This document shows positions 12,945-23,235 of a DNA stretch of 64,000 nt, piece after piece; position 1 is the first letter of the stretch; each line of letters opens with the position of its first letter. The stretch comes from Laguncularia racemosa (lineage: Eukaryota; Streptophyta; Magnoliopsida; Myrtales; Combretaceae), in assembly GCA_037954665.1 (NCBI GenBank), contig JBBMOL010000118.1:1116001-1180000 (forward strand), given 5' to 3'. The notes beneath the pieces were generated by a model that was not told where the DNA came from, did no database searches, and saw only the letters and a list, made by a program, of their open reading frames with translations. The position numbers and the translations under genes were made by a program.

Positions 12945-14489
12945 TGTTAAGTTCTCTAATTTCGTTTTGATGTTAACAAAAGAGGAATAATGTGCAACGT
13001 ATGTTTGAGCTTGTCAGAAGTTGTTTCAGAAGATAGTGAATTTTTCTAAATTGGACAAAGAGACAGAAGCTTGTTCAGAACCTTCAATGGTGTTATACAG
13101 ACTGTTTTTGTTCTGTCAGAAGGTATTTCAAAAATTGTGTAATGTATCCGTAGTTCTCGTGTTAACCTATCAGAAGCTCTTTCAGAACCCTTGTAAAAGA
13201 GGGATGGTAGACAAATTCTGTTTAGAAGCTTTTTCAAAACCTTTACAACAAGAGGACAACTGATAGGTTTTCTTCAGAAGCTCTTTTAGAACCTTCCATG
13301 CCTGTCACGAATTTTTCCAGATTTCGTTCTAATTTTTATATCGATGGTTTTTAATAAATTTCAAGGCCTAGCTCTATGTGTCAAGTATATTTGGGTAATA
13401 TACTTGATGTGTTTTACTAAAGATGGATTTTATATCATGGATTTTTAATTTACATAAAGTTTTTACAAGATTTTATTCAAAGATTTTATTTTATTCATGA
13501 TAAAGTGAGATCGTATAAGATTTACAGGTTTTATTAAGATTTAAATCTAGATATTTGTGCTATATTTTAGGAGATCCAGCAGTTACAATGATAAGGATAT
13601 GTTTGAATTAGAAATATGATTGTTACATGAAGATATGGTTCCACAACATATGGGATATCAAGATAAGGTTCCATAATGTGAGGGATATCTTCAACAAACT
13701 TGATCCAAAGAATATCTCCAAAGAAGATCTCGGTCAAACTAATTTATCCAAGCTTATTCTCATCAAAATATCATGGGAATGCAGATTTTTCTCCAACAAG
13801 TTCAACTTATTTTTGAAATAAAAAATTTCAAAAATAAATCCAATCTTATCACGTGGAACTCCATGAACGTTATAAGACATTCTCCAGCAAAGTAACCATT
13901 ATGTCTTCTACATAAAAAAGGGATGTTCAGCTGAAGAAAATAGATAACATTTTTTTAGAATCAAGCACACGAAAAGTTCAAAGCTCATACATCTTCAGGC
14001 GCAAAAATATTCTTACACTTGTGATCCGATTTGTAGAGGAAATTTGATATTCCTCATTGTTATTGTGATTCCTTTCTTGTATGAGGAATTGAGAGTTGTT
14101 TCATCACTATAGTTTGAGTGATTAGCTTAGTGAAGAAGCTAGAGAGACTCAGCAGTGAGACTTCGCCTTGAAGAGGCTTATTTTGTATACTCTCAATTTT
14201 ATTGATATAGTGAAACACAACTAGTAAAGACAACCGGAACCCCGGCGTGGAGCTGGAAAAGAGGACTGACGCTCGAGGCGGAACCTCTATAAATCTTTGA
14301 GCATTTTATTCTTCTTTACTCATTTTATTTATTGCACATTATTATTTTTCATTTTTGTTGCTCACGTCATTTCGTTAGTCAAGAGACTTTGGATAATTTG
14401 CAAAAATTGAAATTTTAAGTAATTAATCAATTCAACCCCCCCCCCCCCCCCCCCCCCCCCCCTCTTGATTAATCTAATTGGGGCCAACA
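12945..14489 (+). repeat. 5' LTR of copia element 1
   Basis: 1545 bp, from TGTTAAGTTC to GGCCAACA, with the second copy at 21703-23230. A weak TATA-like CATAAAAAAG at 13911-13920 lines up with the better TATAAATAG of copia element 2. A 27-base C run near its 3' end (14436-14462) replaces a six-base run in the partner LTR and accounts for most of the length difference. Short open frames near 13021-13263 and 13627-13821 lie inside the LTR and recur in the partner at 21798-22025, so they are not genes. Confidence 0.92.
14436..14462. repeat. 27-base poly-C tract
   Basis: An uninterrupted run of C. The partner LTR has only CACCCCCC at the same place (about 23197-23203). It lies just upstream of the primer-binding site. 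Confidence 0.95.
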
Positions 14490-14491
14490 AT

Positions 14492-14503
14492 TGGTATCAG
14501 AGC
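14492..14503 (+). other. Primer-binding site of copia element 1
   Basis: TGGTATCAGAGC, complementary to the 3' end of initiator Met tRNA, two bases after the LTR. This is the standard plant copia primer site. Confidence 0.93.
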
Positions 14504-14531
14504 AGGACTCATTTATTTTGATTGATCCAAA

Positions 14532-16394
14532 ATGGTTGAAAATAATGTTGCAATTAATCGAGCTCCTTACTTCGATAGTTCAAACTTCTCATATTAGAAG
14601 ATGTGCATGGAAACTTATTTTAAAGCTAATGATTATGATTCATGGCAGGTCATTTCACTTGGGGACAATGTGATCACCTTGAATGGAAATTCGACCTTGT
14701 CAAATTCGGAGAAGAACAACAAAGCAAAAAATCTGTTGCTGACTACTATTGCTCCATCAGAGTTCTATTTGACATCATTGTGTGCAAATGTGAAGGAGAT
14801 TTAAGATATCCTATCTAATACATATGAAGGGACTGATACCATCAAGGAAACCAAGATAAATGCTTTAATTCAACAGTATGAATGAAGATGTCAAAGATGC
14901 TTTTAACAGGTCTACAGTTATTACAAATGAGCTTGCATCACTTGGAAAGAAACTTCCAGATCCTGATCTTGTGAGGAAAATGCTGAGGATATTGCCACCA
15001 TCTTGGGATGCAAAGAAAACAACTATAGAAGAAGCTCAAGACCTAAACAAGCTAACTCTCGGTCAATTGAGAGAAAAGCTCATGGCATATGAGTCTCACA
15101 TAGAAAACCACGCAAAGAGGAGAAGACAACAACCAAAGGAATTGCTTTTAAAGTCAAGGAAATAAAGAAAAATGAAACCGAAACAGATGATAGCGACAAT
15201 GAGAAAGAAGATGACATCAGTCTTTTGGCACGTAGACTCAACAGGCTGCTTAAGAAGCAAAGAGGTAAGAAATTTAGTGTTTTCAAGAAAAGTACTGAAT
15301 ATAAGCATAATGATGCAGGAAAAGCTTACAAGGAGAAAGAAAAGAAGAAAGAGAAAAAGGAAATTCAATGTTATGAATGCAAAAAACCAGGACACATCAA
15401 ATATGAATGTCCAACACTGATCAAGAAAATGGAAAATTATAAAAAGAAAAGTCGTGCAATGTTAGCAACGTGGAGTGATTTAGAGGACACAGAAACAAAT
15501 TCAGTTCAAAAGAAGAAGAGGATGAGGCAAATTTTTGTCTAATGGCTAGTTTTGAGGTACACTCTAAATCTGATGATGATATAACTAATACTGACGTGCT
15601 AGCAGAAATAAGTAAGTTATTAAAGGCACTAAAAAGGGCTGATACAAAATTGGCTAAGTATGAAAATAAAATAAAAGCTCTTAAGAATGAAAAAGAAGCA
15701 TTAAAACAAATAAATACTTTACTTGTTGATCAAAATGACATCCTGAAACAAGAAAATGAATCCATACATGTGAGTATTGAAAAAATAAGAAAAGAAAATC
15801 ATCTACTTGAAGTAGAAACAAGTGACATGAAGGTAAGGATTGATGATCGATCCAATTCAATGAAAACTACCTTTAAGAAATTTGATGAAAGTGACAAGAA
15901 ATTGACCATGTTAATTTCTTCACAAAGAGTTTCAAATGAAAAACATGGATTAGGATATGAGCATGGTTCGAGTTCAAAATCAAATCAGTTCAAAATCGAA
16001 TCAAAATACAGTTTTTGTTAAGGCTAAACAAGTCTTAAGTGATGAATCCAACGGCAAAAAGTACATTTCAAATACAAATAATGTTAAAAGAAGAAATACC
16101 AGAGACTTTTACAGAAGTTATTCTAACAAGAGGTATCCACACAATGGGTACTACAGAAGCAATACCACAAGGTATAACAGAAGTTATACAAACCCGAATT
16201 TCAAGAAACAGGTAAATGACAGGTATAGGAATGTTAATTCTTATGCATGTTTCTTCTGTAATAAATTTGGTCACATTGAGAAATTTTGCTATTATAAAAG
16301 AAATAAGCTCAGTAGTCAACAAGTAAATCAAAGAAATCAAATGAGCTTATCTTTTGAAGGGCCCAAATTCACTTGGGTTCCTAAAAGGACTTAA
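14532..16394 (+). pseudogene. gag: gag of copia element 1 (capsid, two zinc knuckles, coiled coil)
   Basis: It starts at ATG 14532 with MVENNVAINRAPYF, a usual copia gag opening. Stops occur at about 14598 and 14802, then a frameshift near 14878, where the capsid part resumes (TNELASLGKK, MLRILPPSWDAKK, LREKLMAYESH). Further frameshifts lie near 15120, 15530 and 16000. The first zinc knuckle CYECKKPGHIKYEC (about 15368-15409) is intact. A long charged coiled-coil region (15542-15950) follows, then a second intact knuckle CFFCNKFGHIEKFC (about 16245-16290). The gag frame ends VPKRT-stop at 16392-16394. The product would be the particle shell and RNA-binding protein. It is non-functional as a single ORF. 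Confidence 0.88.
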
Positions 16395-16413
16395 TTCTTT
16401 TTATTTTGTATAG

Positions 16414-17864
16414 GAACATGAAGCTAAAATAAGAGGAACATGGTATATGGATAGTGGATGTTCTAGACATATGACAGGAGATGCTTCATTTTTCAATAGC
16501 ATAACTTGGGAAGAAAAAGGATATGTAAAGTTTGGAGATGATAGTAGAGGTAAAATAATTGCCACTAGAACGATTGGTATGCCTACTTTTCTCATTGAAA
16601 ATGTATATCTTGTGCAAGGCTTAAAATATAATCTACTCAGTATTAGTCAGTTATGTGATAAAGGATATAAAATGATTTTTGATCAAGACAAGTGCTATGC
16701 TTTTAGTGAAAATGATGAAAGATTATTTGAAGGAATTAGGAAAAGAAATATCTATCTCATAAAACCAGCTGAAATCGATAATGCTTGTTGTTTAATTTCT
16801 TTGAATGATCATGTTTTTGCTTGGCATAAACGACTAGGACATGTTAATTTTAATCATTTAGAAAAATTATCTAACAAGGATATTATTAAAGGATTTCCTA
16901 AAATAAATATTAAACAAGATGTAAAATGTGATACTTGCTTAAAGAATAAAATGGTTTCTGTCTCTCATAAAAGTAAAAATGTAATCTCAACTAAGAGACC
17001 ACTTGAATTATTGCATCTTGATCTTTTTGGACCTACTAAAGTCTTAAGCATGGGTGGAAGCAAATATGGACTTGTTATTGTTGATGATTTTTCAAGATAC
17101 ACTTGGGTTATCTTCTTGCGACACAAAAGAGATACCTTTGATTCTTTTCAAAAATTTGCAAAACAAATACAAAATGAAAAGGGAGTTTCCATAATTAGTC
17201 TTCGAACTGATCATGGAACAGAATTCCAAAATACAAGTTTTTTAAATTTTTGTAAAGAACATGGTATATCTCACAATTTCTCAGCTCCATACACTCCTCA
17301 ACAAAATGGAGTAGTGGAACGCAAGAATAGAACTTTACAAGAGATGACTAGATCTATGTTAAATGAAAGTGGCATTGTTGAGTATTTTTGGGCAGAAGCA
17401 GTTTCTACAGCTTGCTATATCATCAATAGAGTTTTCATTCGACCCATGACATCAAAGACTACTTATGAGATGTTTCAAGGTAAGAAACCTAACTTTCATA
17501 TTTTCATATCTTTGGATCGAAATGTTTTGTGAAAAAGAATCCTCTCAACCTTGGTAAGTTTGATGAAAGATCTAAAGAAGCTATTTTCTTAGGATATTCT
17601 CTAAATAGCCGTGCTTATCGTGTTTTCAATAAATCATCCAAAACTATTGAAGAATCAATAAATGTTAAATTTATTGAGGATTTAAAGGATGTTGATTCTG
17701 ATGAAGAAAAGGACTCCAATCCTAAAGCAGAAGCTGGTTCAGAACCTAAGTCAGAAGCACCTGCTGTTAACACTCAAGGATCTGGTTGTCTAGAACCTAT
17801 TTCAAAGGCAAACACAGAAGGTACTTCAGAAGTTGTAAAATCTGAACAAGAAGCTTCTAGAGCT
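16414..17864 (+). pseudogene. pol: pol of copia element 1: protease and integrase
   Basis: After a TAG at 16411, the frame is +1 to gag and open to 17532. The aspartic protease motif DSGCSRHMTGD is at 16450-16482. Integrase follows with the zinc motif H-x3-H (WHKRLGH) and C-x2-C (CDTC), then the core residues in LHLDLFGP, RTDHGTEF and VERKNRT, all present. One base-pair slip near 17501, in the FHIF repeat, moves the rest into another frame that continues from 17529 with the GKFDERS and IFLGYS motifs. A Glu/Ser/Pro-rich linker then runs to a TAG at 17865. Catalytic residues look sound, so frame damage rather than active-site loss is what disables it. Confidence 0.9.
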
Positions 17865-19507
17865 TAGAGGTATAAGTCTGCACATCCTTCTGATCAAATA
17901 ATAGGTAATGTTCAATCTGGTGTTAAAACAAGAGCTAATTTACAAAATCTTGAAAATCATTTTGTGTTGTTATTTGAAATTGAACCTAGTAATATGAAAG
18001 AAGCTTTAAATGATGATAATTGGATTATCTCTATGCAAGAAGAATTAAATCAATTTCAAAGAAACAATGTATGGAACTTAGTTCCTAGACCTAGAGAAAA
18101 GTCTATAATTAGAACTAAATGGGTGTTTAAAAATAAATTAGATGAAGACGGTAAAATTGTAAGAAATAAAGCAAGATTAGTTGCTAAAGGTTATTCACAA
18201 GAAGAAGCAATAGATTTTGATGAAACATATGCACCTGTTGCTAGACTAGAAGCAATACGGTTGATGCTTGCATATGCATCTTATAAGGATTTTAAAGTTT
18301 TTCAAATGGATGTAAAAAGTGCATTTTTAAATGGTTTTATAAAGGAAGAAGTTTATGTAGAACAACCACATGGTTTTGAAGATCTCTTCAAATCTGATTA
18401 TGTTTTTAAATTAAATAAAGCGCTATATGGTTTGAAACAAGCTCCAAGAGCTTGGTATGAAAGATTGAGTATGTTTTTTATCTCTAAAGGTTTTCATAGA
18501 GGAAAAGTTGACACCACTTTATTCTTGAAAACTTTTCATAATGATATCTTGGTTGTGCAAGTATATGTGGATGATATTATCTTTGGATCTACTAAAGAAT
18601 TGTTGTGTCAAGAATTTGCTGAGACCATGCAGGCAGAATTTGAAATGTCAATGATGGGAGAATTGACATTCTTTTTGGGGCTTCAAATAAACAAACAAAA
18701 GAAGGAATCTTTGTTCATCAAGAAAAATACACAAAACAAATATTGAAGAAGTTTGGATATGATGGTTGCAAAAAGGTTACAACACCTATGAGTACTTCAA
18801 CAAGGTTAGACTCTAACTCAAATGGACAGAAGGTAAGTGAGAAACTTTATAGGAGCCTCATAGGTTCTTTATTGTACTTGACTGCATCAAGACCTGATAT
18901 TTTGTTCAGTGTGTGTTTATGTGCTAGATTTCAAGCTGCACCAACAGAAATTCATTTATCAGCTGTAAAGCGAATTTTCAAATACCTAGTTAATACTTCA
19001 AATTTGGGCATCTGGTATCCTAAAAATCAAAATTTTGATTTAATAGGATATTCTGATGCAGATTATGCTGGTTGTAAAATTGATAGAAAAAGCACATCTG
19101 GTACTTGTCAATTCCTAGGTGATAAATTAATTTCTTGGTCTTCTAAAAAATAAAATTTTGTTGCTCTATCCACAACTAAAGCTGAATATGTTTCTATTGG
19201 TAATTGCTGTGCACAAGTTTTATGGATAAAACAACAATTGAATGATTATGGAATAAATTTTAAAACTGTGCCAATTAAATGTGACAACACGAGTGCAATA
19301 AATTTGACAAAAAATCCAATGCATCATTCTAGGTCAAAGCACATAGAAATTAGACATCATTTTATTAGAGATCATGTGCATAATGAAGATATAAATGTTG
19401 AATTTGTGCCAACCGAAAATCAATTTGTAGACATCTTTACTAAACCTCTTGAAATGGTAAAATTTGAATTTATTAGAAATGAATTGGGAATTTGTAACCC
19501 TTTTTGA
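17865..19507 (+). pseudogene. pol: pol of copia element 1: reverse transcriptase and RNase H
   Basis: The same frame continues past the TAG. RT motifs run in order: [62 protein letters not shown] and the catalytic YVDD at 18564-18575. A frameshift near 18690, in an A-rich stretch, moves the thumb/RNase H part to the frame open from 18743. That part has SYLYLTASRPDI-like and SWSSKK motifs, a TAA at 19151-19153 at a usual Gln position, then HHSRSKHIEIRHHFIRD and DIFTKPL. It ends GICNPF-stop at 19505-19507, the normal end of SIRE-type pol. Confidence 0.92.
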
Positions 19508-19679
19508 ATTTTTTCCCCCCCAAAATTTTCAATCTTTGAAAATCTTTATATATACAGTATATATATATATATATATATATTCTTTCTCTTTATTCACTTC
19601 TCTCTTTCTTTACAAATCATTTCTCTCTCTTTCTTTATTTTTCCGCAACTTGCTCTCTCTCTCTATCTTTGTGACTCCA
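19508..19679 (+). promoter_or_regulatory. Possible internal promoter/leader before the env-position ORF
   Basis: A 172-base non-coding spacer holds a TATATATA tract (about 19549-19580), then almost pure pyrimidine (TTCTTTCTCTT, TTCTCTCTTTCTTT, CTCTCTCTCTATC) up to the ATG. TATA followed by a pyrimidine patch and CT-rich leader is common in plant core promoters. Copia element 2 has TATAAAAA at 48189-48196 and a pyrimidine-rich stretch at the same place. The promoter role is inference. A splice acceptor or simple microsatellite growth is also possible. Confidence 0.35.
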
Positions 19680-21395
19680 ATGGCGCCTAAATCCTCAAAA
19701 CGTCTCAAACAAAAATCTTTCAAAACAAAACTCTCCAACAAGCCTTTAGTGATTCATGATGAATCTTCAGATTCTTCAGAAAAACCTCAAGAACCTTCAA
19801 TGGAGGAGAACCCAAGTTCCCCTGACTCTGAATTTGTCATTGGTTCCAAGAAAACTTCCAAAAGAAAACGGGTTTCATCGTCTTCAAAAGGAAAAGAAAA
19901 GGTTACCCAAGAAACCTCTTCGCCTAAGAAATCAGACAAGAAGCAACCAAAACAAAGGAATGTACCAAGTTTGAAACCCTTAATCCTGAAATCTCTTGGA
20001 AGGAAGAAAAACGAGGTGTGTCTTTGTAGTTTTGTGGATTTTAATTTCTTTACAAGTAATGGGTTTTACTGGAATGAACTTTTAGAACCCATAGGATGTA
20101 TAGAACTTGGCTCTGTTCAAGTTCTAGTTTATGGCGAGTGTGTGAAAGAATTTTATGGAAATTTAAATCTTTCGGAAGGGAATGTTCTAGTTTCCAAAGT
20201 ATGTGACCAAGACATTACAATTTCTAGGGTAGATGTAATTAAATGTCTACACTTGCATGATGTAAATGATGATGTAGAGATTACAAACATGCCTAGGAAT
20301 GATCTTTTCATTGCTATTAATGGAGGTTTACAAATGGATTATGGGAAGGAAGTAATGGTTATTGATTTCGAGTTGTTTCCTCGAATCATACACAAAATTA
20401 TTGTTGAATGTATATGTCCAAGGAAGGGTAGTTCTACTTCAATGTCTATAGATCATGCTCAAATCATCTATGCAATGATTAATAGAAAGAATGTGGACAT
20501 GGCTTCTAGAGTCATTGATCAAATATGGCGAAATAGAGAAAGTTTGGTATTTAGGAATGCTCTCATGCAACTGTTTGTATTTAAAGGAATTGTTTTGCCT
20601 TCCAGGTCTTCTGAACCTATTAAGTTAAAGAGGATAGGTAAAGAATTTTTTCATCATATGTCGATATTTGTTAAAGATTGTTTGTGGTATGCGAATGATG
20701 GTGCACACTTTGTGCATCAAAGACATATGAAAAGAATCATTCCTTTTGGAACTTCTTTAATAATTATTCAAGAAGGAGGTTCAAAACCTAGAACAGAGCT
20801 TGGAAAAGATTCTAGAAAGGAACTACACGATTCTGAGGCTGGAAAAAGTGGAACAAAGGAAGCTACATTCAATGTTGATCTGGAACAAATGAAGAGTGTT
20901 ATGCGAGAAGCCTTGAAACATGAGCTATCAGATTTAATTAAGATAGCTTTGACAGATGAAATCTCAGTTCTTCAACGGTCTGATCTTAAGAGATTAGAAG
21001 CAATGGAGTTACAAGTTAAACAAACTTCTGGTACTGTTTCTGACATTAAGAAACATTTTGAGAAAATGCTCACTGACCTCCATCACTATAGAATTCTCTA
21101 TGATGAGTTTAGTGAGAGAGTCAAGCAAGATCTATCCAACAATGTGATTGCTTTTGACAAGTTTGTCTCTCAAGTAAGGAAGATAGGAGATTCACCCACT
21201 AACTCTTTCAAGACTTTGGACTCCAAGATGGATAAAACATCCCAATCTGTCACAAGTCTTCATGGAGAAATCAAGCTATTCTTATCCACCAAATTTCCAG
21301 ATTATGTTCGCTCTGGCGTACATATCATCAACTTGGATACTTCACAAGAAAAACCTTCCTTTACCAAACTTTCCACCACTACTTCTACCTCTTGA
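19680..21395 (+). CDS. Env-position ORF of SIRE-type element 1, 571 codons, uninterrupted
   Basis: I chose ATG 19680 (MAPKSSKRLKQ) because the frame upstream runs through the non-coding spacer, and because element 2 aligns from this point. Residues 1-110 are rich in Lys, Ser and Pro and strongly basic. Residues 110-370 form a globular-looking block with NGFYWNELLEP, VKEFYGNL, FELFPRIIHKI and SRVIDQIWRN. About residues 400-500 look coiled-coil, with repeated EAL, DEIS and KHFEKML-type heptads. Element 2 carries a diverged homologue. The position matches the env-like ORF of SIRE elements, and the central block recalls the family annotated as putative plant transposon protein. I see no clear signal peptide or membrane anchor, so an envelope role is unproven. 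Confidence 0.8.
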   Translation: MAPKSSKRLKQKSFKTKLSNKPLVIHDESSDSSEKPQEPSMEENPSSPDSEFVIGSKKTSKRKRVSSSSKGKEKVTQETSSPKKSDKKQPKQRNVPSLKPLILKSLGRKKNEVCLCSFVDFNFFTSNGFYWNELLEPIGCIELGSVQVLVYGECVKEFYGNLNLSEGNVLVSKVCDQDITISRVDVIKCLHLHDVNDDVEITNMPRNDLFIAINGGLQMDYGKEVMVIDFELFPRIIHKIIVECICPRKGSSTSMSIDHAQIIYAMINRKNVDMASRVIDQIWRNRESLVFRNALMQLFVFKGIVLPSRSSEPIKLKRIGKEFFHHMSIFVKDCLWYANDGAHFVHQRHMKRIIPFGTSLIIIQEGGSKPRTELGKDSRKELHDSEAGKSGTKEATFNVDLEQMKSVMREALKHELSDLIKIALTDEISVLQRSDLKRLEAMELQVKQTSGTVSDIKKHFEKMLTDLHHYRILYDEFSERVKQDLSNNVIAFDKFVSQVRKIGDSPTNSFKTLDSKMDKTSQSVTSLHGEIKLFLSTKFPDYVRSGVHIINLDTSQEKPSFTKLSTTTSTS

Positions 21396-21702
21396 GTTAC
21401 AAGATCCAGAAAGTCTTAGTTCTTATCTTAATTTCCTATTTTGAACTCAAGTTGTGAAAGACTTCTTTTATTTTTTATGCATGGATTAAGGGGGAGTTAT
21501 CCCTTTTGCTGTTAACAAAAAGGGGGAGAATGGTACCATAGAGAACTCAATGCTTTATTAATGGTTCTATTGTGATGCTTTTCTGTTATGAATTCTGGTT
21601 AATTTTTCTAATGGTGTTATGAATATATGTTTGCTTGAACATGAAAATTGTTTCTATTCTGTTTATCTAATGGTGTTTTGTTATCATCAAAAAGGGGGAG
21701 AA
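21396..21702 (+). other. Three purine motifs including the 3' polypurine tract
   Basis: AAGGGGGAG occurs near 21488, 21520 and 21691, the last directly before the 3' LTR (AAAGGGGGAGAA then TGTTAAG). The last is the functional polypurine tract by position. The intervening sequence is non-coding, with a repeated ATGGTGTT(A/T)TG phrase. Confidence 0.8.
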
Positions 21703-23230
21703 TGTTAAGTTCTCTAATTTGGTTTTGATGTTAACAAAAGAGGAATAATGTGTAACGTATGTTTAAGCTTGTCAGAAGTTGTTTCAGAAGATAGTAAGTG
21801 AATTTTTCTAAATTAGACAAAGAGACAGAAGCTTGTTCAGAACCTTCAATGGTGTTATACAGACTGTTTTTGTTCTATCAGAAGGTATTTCAGAAATTGT
21901 GTAATGTATCCATAGTTCTCGTGTTAACCTATCAGAAGCTCTTTCAGAACCCTTGTAAAAGAGGGATGGTAGACAGATTTTGTTCAGAAGCTTTTTTAGA
22001 ACCTTTACAACAGGAGGACAATTGACAGGTTTTCTTCAGAAGCTCTTTCAGAACCTTCCATGCTTGTCATGAATTTTTCCAGATTTCGTTCTAATTTTTA
22101 TATTGATGGTTTTTAATAAATTTCAAGGCCTAGCTCCACTTGTTAAGTATATTTGGGTAATATACTTGATGCGTTTTACTAAAGATGGATTTTATATCAT
22201 GGGTTTTTAATTTACATAAAGTTTTTACAAGATTTTATTCAAAGATTTTATTTTATTCATGATAGAGCGAGATCGTACAAGATTTACTGGTTTTATCAAG
22301 ATTTAAATCTAGATATTTGTGCTATATTTTAGGAGATCCAACAGTTACGAAGATAAGGATATATTTGAATTAGAAATATGGTTGTTACATGAAGATACGG
22401 TTCCACAATATATGAGATATCAAGATAAGGTTCCATAATGTGAGGGATATCTTCAACAAACTTGATCTAAAGAATATCTCCAAAGAAGATCTCGGTTAAA
22501 CTAATTTATCTAAGCTTATCCTCATCAAAATATCACAGGAATGTAGATTTTTCTCCAAAAATTTCAACTTATTTTTGAAATATAAAATTTCAAAAATAAA
22601 TCCAAGCTTATCATGTGGAACTCCATGAACGTTACAAGACATTCTCCAGCAAAGTAACCGTTATGTCTTCTACATAAAAAAAGGGATGTTCAGCTGAAGA
22701 AAACAGATAACATTTTTTTAGAATCAAGCACACGAAAAGTTCAAAGCTCATACATCTTCAGGCGCAAAAATATTCTTACACTTGTGATCCGATTTGTAGA
22801 GTAAATTTGATATTCCTCATTGTTATTGTGATTCCTTTCTTGTATGAGGAATTGAGAGTTGTTTTATCACTGTAGTTTGAGTTATTAGCTTAGTGAAGAA
22901 GCTAGAGAGACTCAGCAGTGAGACTTCGCCTTGAAGAGGCTTATTTTGTGTACTCTCAATTTTGTTGATATAGTGAAACACAACCGGTAAAGACAAGCGG
23001 GACCTTAGCGTGGAGCTAGAAGAGAGGATTGACGCTCGAGGCAGAACCTCTATAAATATTTGAGCATTTTATTCTTCTCTACTCATTTTATTTATTGCAC
23101 ATTATTATTTTTCATTTTTGTTGCTCACGTTATTTCATTAGTCAAGAGACTTTGGATAATTTGCAAAAATTGAAATTTTAAGTAATTAATCAATTCACCC
23201 CCCTCTTTATTAATCTAATTGGGACCAACA
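21703..23230 (+). repeat. 3' LTR of copia element 1
   Basis: 1528 bp, from TGTTAAGTTC to GGACCAACA, aligned along its full length with 12945-14489. It ends exactly at the second GCCTC duplication. It has a short C run where the 5' LTR has 27 C. Confidence 0.92.
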
Positions 23231-23235
23231 GCCTC

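Larger units (their letters stand above)
12945..23230 (+). mobile_element. Complete SIRE/Maximus-type Ty1/copia retrotransposon (element 1)
   Basis: A full 10,286-bp insertion flanked by GCCTC at 12940-12944 and 23231-23235. Order: LTR, Met-tRNA primer site, gag with two zinc knuckles, protease, integrase, reverse transcriptase, RNase H, a separate env-position ORF, repeated purine motifs, LTR. Domain order integrase before RT makes it Ty1/copia. The long coiled-coil gag and extra 3' ORF are SIRE/Maximus traits. The LTRs differ by small substitutions and indels and look a few percent apart by eye, so the insertion is not very recent. Gag-pol has several stops and frameshifts, so it cannot be autonomous. 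It landed inside the antisense region of a Tat element. Confidence 0.93.

Noticed and set aside
15080..15395. Minus-strand frames with strings of Leu, Phe and Ser as membrane proteins
   Set aside because: They are the complement of the Lys/Glu-rich copia gag on the plus strand.
16390..16413. T-rich tract ending TAG (and ...TTTCTACAG at 45001-45014) as a 3' splice site between gag and pol
   Set aside because: Read in the pol frame, both encode a similar peptide ending in (Q or stop)EH then a GTWY motif, so the tract is coding, not intronic.
19680..21395. A true viral envelope glycoprotein
   Set aside because: No signal peptide, no membrane anchor near the C-terminus and no cysteine-rich ectodomain; the position alone is env-like.
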